A stretch of 5,943 nt of DNA from an uncultured bacterium. Lineage in GTDB: Bacteria > Bacillota > Clostridia > Lachnospirales > Lachnospiraceae. Below are positions 1-4,887 of this stretch, piece after piece. The DNA lies in NCBI GenBank assembly GCA_946543095.1, contig CAMNLO010000114.1:1-5943 (forward strand). The letters are read 5' to 3'. The position numbers and the translations under genes were made by a program. Within the stretch, counting starts at the first letter, position 1; each line of letters starts with the position of its first letter. The notes beneath the pieces were generated by a model. It was not told the origin of the DNA. It ran no database searches and saw only the letters and a list, made by a program, of their open reading frames with translations.

Positions 1-376
1 AACTGATGCCCAGGGGCAGTATGATCTCCCTCAGGGGCAGGTCCTCCGCCAGAAAAACGTTCAGGTTCTCCAGAAAGAAATTGAAATACTTGTAGTACCC
101 CAAAAGTCCCAGGTCAAACAAAAGTCCCGTGGCGAACAGCAGCTTTCTTCTGCCTCCCCCGGCGTTCCGGATGGGACCGGATAGGAAGAAATTCACAAAA
201 ATGCTGAGGATCAGCAGAAGGACATAGGGGGGATAAAAATAGCCGTAAAAAACCAGAGACATTCCGGTGAGGAACATCAGAGAAAGGCTGTGTCTGCCTG
301 CCTTTCTCAGGGCAAAATACCCCAGAAGGGCCGCAGGCAGAAATGCTAATATAAATAAATAAGAATTAAATAACAT
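1..376 (-). CDS. MBOAT family O-acyltransferase (AlgI/DltB-like), N-terminal 125 residues, cut by window edge
   Basis: The minus strand from the ATG at 376-374 is open to the left edge. It encodes a strongly hydrophobic protein starting MLFNSYLFILAFLPAALLGY, the classic opening of AlgI-like membrane-bound O-acyltransferases. Further family marks are SLVFYGYFYP at 40-49, FDLGLLGYYKYFNFF at 87-101 and LPLGIS at 120-125, just where relatives continue into a Ser-Phe-Phe-rich segment. Membrane spans are near 3-23, 31-46, 49-66 and 79-97. Full-length members are about 450-520 residues, so three quarters of the gene, including the catalytic His, lies outside. Such enzymes move acyl groups (often acetyl) across the membrane onto polysaccharides such as alginate or teichoic acid. 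Here it probably decorates the glycan of this cluster. It overlaps the end of GT2 B by 11 bases and has no evident Shine-Dalgarno, suggesting coupled translation. Confidence 0.88.
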   Translation of the reverse strand, partial: MLFNSYLFILAFLPAALLGYFALRKAGRHSLSLMFLTGMSLVFYGYFYPPYVLLLILSIFVNFFLSGPIRNAGGGRRKLLFATGLLFDLGLLGYYKYFNFFLENLNVFLAEDLPLREIILPLGIS

Positions 377-1244
377 GAGTCAAACGTCTTATATAATCCA
401 CGATCTTATGATCGATAAAATACCTGATCAGCTCGCTTCCGTATGCCTTTCTGTCAAACCCGCATTCCTCCGCAAGCTTCGGCGGCTGGTAATAGGGCAG
501 CAGAAACGCATCCTTCAAATAGTTCCTGCAGGCCTCCGACTCCTTCAGGCCGTAATTCCGGTACATCCGGAGATAGTCCTCCAGCTTCCTTTTGTCATGG
601 TCCCTGAAGGTGTGGGTGTACTGGTCAGCGGCAAGCCCCACGCAGACCAGGGGCTTTTTTGTATACGCAAACCCTGGATTTTTTTTCAGCAGGTCAAAAT
701 AGAGAAACATATCGGAGGCCCAGTGGGAATCCGGGGTAAAACGTGCCCCCACATTGCGGCAGATCATGGCGGAGGGGGTCCCGATCTCGTTGCCCAGAAA
801 CAGATTCCGGTAATCCGCCCTGAGCCCTTCGATAAACCTGTCCGAGGCGCACCGTTCCCAGGCTTCCCCTTCTTCAGGGGTCTCACGGCTGCCGGAAAAG
901 GCCAGAACGGCATCCGGGTTCTCATCCAGAAGGGTCACGAATTCCTGCAGGGCATCCGGGCCGTTCAGCCAATCATCGGAGAAAAACAGCTTGATATATT
1001 CTCCCGTTGCTCCCTCCAGGGCTTTGTTCCAGTTGTGGATGGGGCCCAGCTTTTCCGGGTTGTGCAGATAATCGATCCTCTCCCCGGAAAGGGATTTGAT
1101 CCACTCTTCGATCTCATTGTCATCCGAATCGTCCGTGATGCGGATCTCGAAGTCCCGGAAGCTCTGCTGCTTCAGGGATGCAAGCAGGCGTTTTACCTGG
1201 GAGAGATTGTTATACACCGGGATACAGACGGAAACCTTCGGCAT
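366..1244 (-). CDS. GT2 family glycosyltransferase B
   Basis: A 292-residue GT-A fold transferase, cytosolic or membrane-associated, predicted to add one sugar of the glycan. It opens MPKVSVCIPVYNN. Other landmarks are ITDDSDD at 36-42 (nucleotide binding), GPIHNWNKAL at 67-76, the metal-binding FSDDW at 88-92, GTPSAMICR at 155-163 and WASDMFLYFDLL at 175-186, where Asp178 sits in the usual catalytic-base region. It is only distantly similar to GT2 A, so it probably makes a different linkage. I place the start at 1244, not the longer ATG at 1274, because of the strong GGGAGG and the TGATG overlap with the GT17 stop. A run of eight A residues encodes Lys187-Asn189 and could be slip-prone. The stop overlaps the MBOAT start by 11 bases. 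Donor and acceptor are unknown. Confidence 0.92.
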   Translation of the reverse strand: MPKVSVCIPVYNNLSQVKRLLASLKQQSFRDFEIRITDDSDDNEIEEWIKSLSGERIDYLHNPEKLGPIHNWNKALEGATGEYIKLFFSDDWLNGPDALQEFVTLLDENPDAVLAFSGSRETPEEGEAWERCASDRFIEGLRADYRNLFLGNEIGTPSAMICRNVGARFTPDSHWASDMFLYFDLLKKNPGFAYTKKPLVCVGLAADQYTHTFRDHDKRKLEDYLRMYRNYGLKESEACRNYLKDAFLLPYYQPPKLAEECGFDRKAYGSELIRYFIDHKIVDYIRRLTHVI

Positions 1245-2209
1245 CAGCTTTCCTCCCGGTAGGAGCCCAGGCATTTCTTCACGAATCTCTTCCCCCCCAC
1301 AACGGCATTGTGGAGACCCTCCTCCAGACGGATCGAAAGCCTTCTTGCGGCGGTGATCAGACTGCTCTCGGGCTTCAGGATCAGATAATCGTATTCCTTA
1401 AGGTGCTCCCTCAGATACCGCGGAAAGCTGTCGTCTATGGGAACCCTTGCAAACGCTGCATCCCTGCCGAAGGGATCCAGTCCCGCCAGAAGCCTGTTCT
1501 TTGTCTGCTTCAGGATCCGTTCGTCATCATATTCCGTATGGGCCGCGGAGCGGACTTTTTCAGCAATACGTTTTGCGATGTCCTCCTCGCCCCTGCCTCC
1601 CATGTAGCCGAAATGCCAGCCTCCGGGCTCCACCCGGATTCCCATCTGCTTTCGCTCCGGGAAACGGAGCTCTCCCAGCTGTATGCCTTTTCTGCGCAAA
1701 AGCCCAAGGGAAGCCATTTTGGAGCCGATCCAGCGCCTGCGCGCTACCCCTTCGAATTCCCCGGCGTAGGAAAGCAGGTTTCCCGTTGTCTCCTCCAGGT
1801 TCAGATAGCAGTAAAACAGCCGCTGGGCAAAATGGTAGATCTTTTCCCGGTCAAAGTGTTCCAGAAGCCTCTTGATCATTTCCGGGTCCGGGATCTCGTC
1901 CAGATCGCTGAAGATCACGATGTCCTCATCCAGGGCCCCGGCAAGGCCCCGCCCCACCGCGTTTTTCTGGAAGGTGTCCCGTACATGGGTGTCCCCTGCC
2001 GGCGTGTCCTCCACCGTCACATGGATGACCTTCCCGTTGAAGGCGGAAAACATCTCCCTGTTCTCCAGATAGTACAGGGGCTTCGGCAGCCCGGAGAAGG
2101 TGGTGGTGGCTTCGCTGATCACGAAGCGGTCCACTAACGGAGACAGGATTTCCATCCTGAGCTTTAAGATATCCAGTTCATTAAAAAACTGAAAACAGTC
2201 GTAGATCAT
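1244..2209 (-). CDS. GT17 family glycosyltransferase (beta-1,4-N-acetylglucosaminyltransferase-like)
   Basis: A 321-residue protein of family GT17, whose best-known member is the animal enzyme that adds bisecting GlcNAc to N-glycans (MGAT3). Bacterial members sit in capsule and O-antigen-like clusters, mostly without known products. Diagnostic segments are MIYDCFQFFNELDILKLRM at 1-19, VDRFVISEATTTFSGLPKPL at 26-45, the acidic putative metal/donor site FSDLDEIP at 100-107, and GGWHFGYMGG at 196-205. The last ~30 residues are basic and amphipathic, perhaps for membrane contact. The start follows the DUF5672 stop as TGA-T-ATG with no clear Shine-Dalgarno, so translation probably depends on ribosomes finishing the upstream gene. 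The stop overlaps the start of GT2 B as TGATG. Family is confident; use of UDP-GlcNAc as donor is inference from characterised eukaryotic members. Confidence 0.9.
   Translation of the reverse strand: MIYDCFQFFNELDILKLRMEILSPLVDRFVISEATTTFSGLPKPLYYLENREMFSAFNGKVIHVTVEDTPAGDTHVRDTFQKNAVGRGLAGALDEDIVIFSDLDEIPDPEMIKRLLEHFDREKIYHFAQRLFYCYLNLEETTGNLLSYAGEFEGVARRRWIGSKMASLGLLRRKGIQLGELRFPERKQMGIRVEPGGWHFGYMGGRGEEDIAKRIAEKVRSAAHTEYDDERILKQTKNRLLAGLDPFGRDAAFARVPIDDSFPRYLREHLKEYDYLILKPESSLITAARRLSIRLEEGLHNAVVGGKRFVKKCLGSYREES
1252..1257 (-). promoter_or_regulatory. Ribosome binding site that sets the GT2 B start
   Basis: The minus strand reads GGGAGG, then AAAGCTG and the ATG at 1244-1242. The 7-base gap after GGAGG is near ideal. 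This site lies inside the 3' end of the GT17 gene and decides for the start at 1244 over the in-frame ATG at 1274, which would add ten residues (MPGLLPGGKL) not typical of the fold. Confidence 0.75.
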
Positions 2210-2210
2210 A

Positions 2211-2963
2211 TCAGGTGTTGTTCACGATCCATCCGTGGAGCTTTCTGAGACCCGTCAGGATCCCCGGCTCCTTCCTTCTAAAATCGGGGAATGCCGCGTT
2301 TTCTCCCTCCCATTTGTGAAAGGCAAAGGGAATGACTCCCTCGTTTTCCGGAAGGGGCTTTTCCCTGCCGAAATGGAGTGCCAGCTCAAAGGGGGCAAAA
2401 CGCATGCCTGCCGCCTCAAACAAATGCCTGTTTCTGCAGCAGATAAAGCCGTCCTCGTTGTACCAGCCCTTTTCCGGCGTCCAGGGAATCTTCGCCTGCT
2501 CCGGAAAATCCAGAAGACGCTTGCTGCGGAAGGAAACGGAATTTCCCACCCGGCACAGATTCCCCTGCCTGTCGCGGTAGGTGGTATCATCCCCCCGGGG
2601 AGGCAGGGGCCAGGGAGAGCCGATATAGTCGTATTCCAGGAATTCCTCCCGGAAACATTCCGGATGCACCACAAAGCCGTCGTAATGGACCAGAAGGCAG
2701 AACTCTGTCTCCACATAGTGTCCCAGATGGTACACGGATTCATAGTTAAACCGGTCAATGCCGTCAAGGCTCTCGCAGTAATCGGCCCGGATCCCCTCCG
2801 GCAGCTTCCCCGGAGGCTTGTCCGTGACGAGAACGGCGTCCCCGAACTCAATGCCCCGCATGCTGTATTCCATGGCCTTTAAGGTCTCGGGGATCAGGAC
2901 TCCTGTCATGGCGATGAGCGTCACCGTGGGCAGCTTCAGTTTCCCGTGAATGTTACTTGCCAT
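2211..2963 (-). CDS. DUF5672 family protein, probable glycan-biosynthesis enzyme
   Basis: A 250-residue soluble protein I recognise as DUF5672, a family of unproven activity that recurs in polysaccharide clusters and is widely suspected to be glycosyltransferase-like. Visible landmarks are LPTVTLIAMTG at 11-21 (first strand), LLVHYDGFVVHPECF at 90-104 (family core, with an Asp in the place of a GT-A metal site), YDYIGSPWP at 111-119, VGNSVSFRSKRLLD at 139-152, NEDGFIC at 169-175, FAPFELALHFGRE at 189-201 and FAFHKW at 213-218. From memory, most relatives read VGNGGFSLR where this has VGNSVSFRS, so the Gly-Gly may be substituted. No signal peptide or membrane span is seen. The upstream GGGACGGAA is a weak ribosome site, but the next ATG (residue 19) would remove the first strand. 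The gene ends 1 bp before GT17. The family call is good; any activity is inference. Confidence 0.85.
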   Translation of the reverse strand: MASNIHGKLKLPTVTLIAMTGVLIPETLKAMEYSMRGIEFGDAVLVTDKPPGKLPEGIRADYCESLDGIDRFNYESVYHLGHYVETEFCLLVHYDGFVVHPECFREEFLEYDYIGSPWPLPPRGDDTTYRDRQGNLCRVGNSVSFRSKRLLDFPEQAKIPWTPEKGWYNEDGFICCRNRHLFEAAGMRFAPFELALHFGREKPLPENEGVIPFAFHKWEGENAAFPDFRRKEPGILTGLRKLHGWIVNNT

Positions 2964-2988
2964 AGGTTCCGTCCCGCAGGAGAATTCT

Positions 2989-2999
2989 GGTTAACATAA
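2989..2999 (-). repeat. Inverted copy of the AT-rich repeat (spacer downstream of ABC gene)
   Basis: GGTTAACATAA on the plus strand, the exact reverse complement of TTATGTTAACC at 4827-4837. The two 11-base arms bracket the ABC transporter gene and nothing else, about 1.85 kb end to end. The arm contains the palindrome GTTAAC, which makes an inverted match somewhat easier to obtain by chance. Confidence 0.5.
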
Positions 3000-3007
3000 T
3001 ATAAATA

Positions 3008-3028
3008 GTGCAATATGCCATTGCGCAC
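3008..3028 (-). other. Imperfect hairpin after the ABC gene
   Basis: GCAAT at 3010-3014 pairs with ATTGC at 3020-3024 around a 5-base loop. Alternatively, outer GTGC (3008-3011) pairs with GCAC (3025-3028), leaving two bases bulged. It begins about 10 bases past the ABC stop. The sense strand continues into an AT-rich stretch but not a U-run. It could be a weak attenuating or processing hairpin; evidence is thin. Confidence 0.3.
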
Positions 3029-3038
3029 AGTGCTTTGA

Positions 3039-4784
3039 TCACAAGGTAGTGGGAATGATTTTCCCGTCCTCCACCTTATAGATATAGTCACATTTCTCAA
3101 TGGTGTTCAGCCTGTGGGCGATGATCACCATGGTCTTTTTCCCGTGGAAGCTGTTGATGGCCTCCATCAGCGCCGCCTCCGTCTCGTTGTCCAATGCGCT
3201 TGTGGCCTCATCGAAGACCAGGATCTCCGGATCATGGTAAAGAGCCCTGGCGATGCCGATACGCTGGCGCTGTCCTCCGGAGAGCCTTACACCCCTGTCG
3301 CCGATGGTGGTTTCCAGCCCCTCCGGCAGCTCCCTGATAAAGTCCGCCAGCTGTGCCTCCTCCAGCACCTGCCAGATCCTGTCATCGTCGATCTCCGAAT
3401 GGTCGATGCCGAAGGCGATATTGTCCCGGATGGTCTCATCCACCAGATAGATGGACTGGGGAATATAACCGATATTGGCAAGCCAGGAGGGATAGCAGCT
3501 GAAAATGTCCGTGCCGTCGCAGGTGATCTCTCCGTCCTTCACCTTGAGAAGCCCCAGCAGGATGTCCACCAGCGTGGATTTCCCCGCCCCGGAGCTGCCC
3601 ATGATCCCCACGGATTTCGCGTAGGGAACCTCCATATCCGCATCGTCAAAGATCAGCTTGTCCGTGCCGGGATAGGCGTATGTGATATGCTTTAAGGAGA
3701 TCTTGTCCTTCACCCGCAAAGGCTCCACCTTCTGTCCTGCGGCGCTGGGACGTCCCGTGACCCTGGCCAGCTTTTTGGGATCCATGTTCTCGTAGAGATA
3801 ATCCAGGCAGGGCTGCTCATAGGAGAGATTGTTAAAATAGGTATTGATCCGGTTTACACTGGGCATCAGCCGCATGGCCGCCATGCCGAACACGCTGAGC
3901 TTGGAGAAGAACAGCGTAGGATCGTGGCCGGACAGAAGCACAAACAGCACATAGCTGAGAATGGCACAGACGAACACCGTCTCGATGGTGATCCTGGGCA
4001 GAGCGTTCAGAACGGAATAGTCCCTGGAGACGCCGGCCCCGATCCTGCCGGAATCCTCATAGTGGGAGGCAAAGAACTCGGTGCGGTCCAAAACCTTCAC
4101 ATCCTTGATGCCGTAGATCGCTTCGATCCTCCACTTGGCGATGCGGGACTGGATATTCTGGTTCAGGATCCCCAGGCGGTTTAACTTCGGCTTGATCAAA
4201 AAGGACAGGCCGAGGGTCATGGCCACCACCACCGCCAGAAGAAACAGGGTCATCTTGTAATCCGTCAGGATCAGCACAATGCTCAAGGCCGTGGCCACCA
4301 CCAGCTCGCTGGCCAGCTGGATCAGGTCCAGCATCATATTGAAGACCTGGGGGATATCGGAATCCGTCATACGGAACACCGTGGGGATATCCGCGTCCAG
4401 ATAGAATTCATAGGGGCGGTTCAAAAATTCCCGGAGCACCCGGCTGATCATGATATTGCGGTTAAAGGCGATGAACCGGGACTGCTCCCAGGTCAGATAG
4501 AGCAGAAAAAGATTCTTCAGAATATAGACCGCGATCAGAGCGGATAAGAGGATCACGGTCAGGCTCTCCAGGCTCTCCACATGCACAAAGGAAAGGATCA
4601 GCCGGATGGTCCTGTGCTCCTGCAGGTTTGCCGAATTTAAGATCACGGTCACCACAGGCAGCATCATGGAAACGGACAGGGTCTCCAGAAGGCCCCCCAC
4701 AAAGATCAGCACCCCCAGCCATGCAAGGTTCAGCTTTTGTTTTCTGTCCAGCAGATAGTTTAATTCTTTAAAGATCTTAGCCAT
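3039..4784 (-). CDS. ABC transporter, fused permease and ATPase (PglK/MsbA-like glycan flippase or exporter)
   Basis: A complete 581-residue half-transporter that should work as a dimer in the cytoplasmic membrane. Residues ~1-325 are the transmembrane domain, with hydrophobic spans near 20-50, 72-98, 155-197 and 266-285. Residues ~360-581 are the ATPase: A-loop Tyr near 369-371, Walker A GSSGAGKST at 396-404, Q-loop Gln443, signature LSGGQ at 501-505, Walker B ILVFDE at 521-526, D-loop SALD at 529-532 and H-loop His557. All catalytic residues are present. Length and the LNYLLDRKQK opening resemble PglK-type lipid-linked oligosaccharide flippases (about 560-580 residues). The setting among glycosyltransferases suggests glycan export rather than drug or peptide export, but substrate is an inference. 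An in-frame stop lies a few codons upstream, so 4784 is the earliest ATG. No Shine-Dalgarno precedes it; an AT-rich repeat does. Unlike its neighbours, it has spacers on both sides. Confidence 0.92.
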   Translation of the reverse strand: MAKIFKELNYLLDRKQKLNLAWLGVLIFVGGLLETLSVSMMLPVVTVILNSANLQEHRTIRLILSFVHVESLESLTVILLSALIAVYILKNLFLLYLTWEQSRFIAFNRNIMISRVLREFLNRPYEFYLDADIPTVFRMTDSDIPQVFNMMLDLIQLASELVVATALSIVLILTDYKMTLFLLAVVVAMTLGLSFLIKPKLNRLGILNQNIQSRIAKWRIEAIYGIKDVKVLDRTEFFASHYEDSGRIGAGVSRDYSVLNALPRITIETVFVCAILSYVLFVLLSGHDPTLFFSKLSVFGMAAMRLMPSVNRINTYFNNLSYEQPCLDYLYENMDPKKLARVTGRPSAAGQKVEPLRVKDKISLKHITYAYPGTDKLIFDDADMEVPYAKSVGIMGSSGAGKSTLVDILLGLLKVKDGEITCDGTDIFSCYPSWLANIGYIPQSIYLVDETIRDNIAFGIDHSEIDDDRIWQVLEEAQLADFIRELPEGLETTIGDRGVRLSGGQRQRIGIARALYHDPEILVFDEATSALDNETEAALMEAINSFHGKKTMVIIAHRLNTIEKCDYIYKVEDGKIIPTTL

Positions 4785-4788
4785 ATGA

Positions 4789-4802
4789 TGGTTATGTTAT
4801 AT
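4789..4802 (+). repeat. AT-rich dispersed repeat, copy 4 (abuts the ABC start codon)
   Basis: TGGTTATGTTATAT. The 9-base core GTTATGTTA (4791-4799) is identical to 4826-4834 in the neighbouring copy, 35 bases away. The spacing resembles the 33-base spacing of the pair inside GT2 A. It occupies the place where the ABC gene would be expected to have its Shine-Dalgarno. Confidence 0.5.
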
Positions 4803-4820
4803 TGACTCATTTCTTAGCGT

Positions 4821-4837
4821 TTTGAGTTATGTTAACC
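4821..4837 (+). repeat. AT-rich dispersed repeat, copy 3 (spacer upstream of ABC gene)
   Basis: TTTGAGTTATGTTAACC, in the 103-bp spacer between GT2 A and the ABC transporter. It shares TTTGAGTTATGT with the coding copy at 5489. Its last 11 bases, TTATGTTAACC, recur in inverted orientation at 2989-2999 on the other side of the ABC gene. Confidence 0.65.
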
Positions 4838-4854
4838 GTTTGCTTATGCCTGAC

Positions 4855-4882
4855 TGCGCGTTTCGGTCCGCTTCCCCGCGCA
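4855..4882 (-). other. GC-rich inverted repeat just after GT2 A
   Basis: TGCGCG at 4855-4860 and CGCGCA at 4877-4882 are exact reverse complements around a 16-base loop, starting a few bases past the stop of GT2 A. The transcript could form a short GC-rich stem. No run of U follows in the direction of transcription, so it is not a standard intrinsic terminator. It may be an mRNA-stabilising or processing hairpin, or chance. Confidence 0.25.
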
Positions 4883-4887
4883 TGGGA

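Noticed and set aside
375..1262. Long plus-strand open frame of 295 codons opposite GT2 B
   Set aside because: It is antisense to a gene with clear GT2 motifs, a strong ribosome site and coupled start and stop. Its protein is low in recognisable structure and has no family resemblance. Long antisense frames are common opposite GC-rich genes. The same applies to the plus-strand frames at 1178-2137, 2235-2882, 3114-3695 and 4822-5493.
1245..1274. Longer start for GT2 B at 1274 (ten extra residues)
   Set aside because: The ATG at 1244 has GGGAGG 7 bases upstream, overlaps the GT17 stop as TGATG, and begins the protein exactly at the usual GT2 first strand. The extra residues would translate the ribosome binding site itself.
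2964..3038. Sigma-70 promoter for the DUF5672 gene (TATATT as -10)
   Set aside because: No -35 lies at 16-18 bases upstream, and TTGCAC is far too close. The AT-rich spacer easily supplies -10 look-alikes.
4760..4810. 16-codon leader peptide (MSQYNITIIWLRSLKN) overlapping the ABC start
   Set aside because: It lacks a properly placed ribosome site, has no run of regulatory codons, and no attenuator hairpin follows. A frame this short arises easily in AT-rich sequence.
4802..4833. Plus-strand promoter, TTGACT with a TATGTT-like -10
   Set aside because: The -35 is decent, but the -10 match is poor and the spacing is 18-20 bases. It would only drive antisense RNA into GT2 A, with no gene to express.
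4855..4882. Intrinsic terminator between GT2 A and the ABC gene
   Set aside because: The stem is only 6 bp with a long loop, and no U-run follows on the sense strand, so it is listed only as a hairpin of unknown role.
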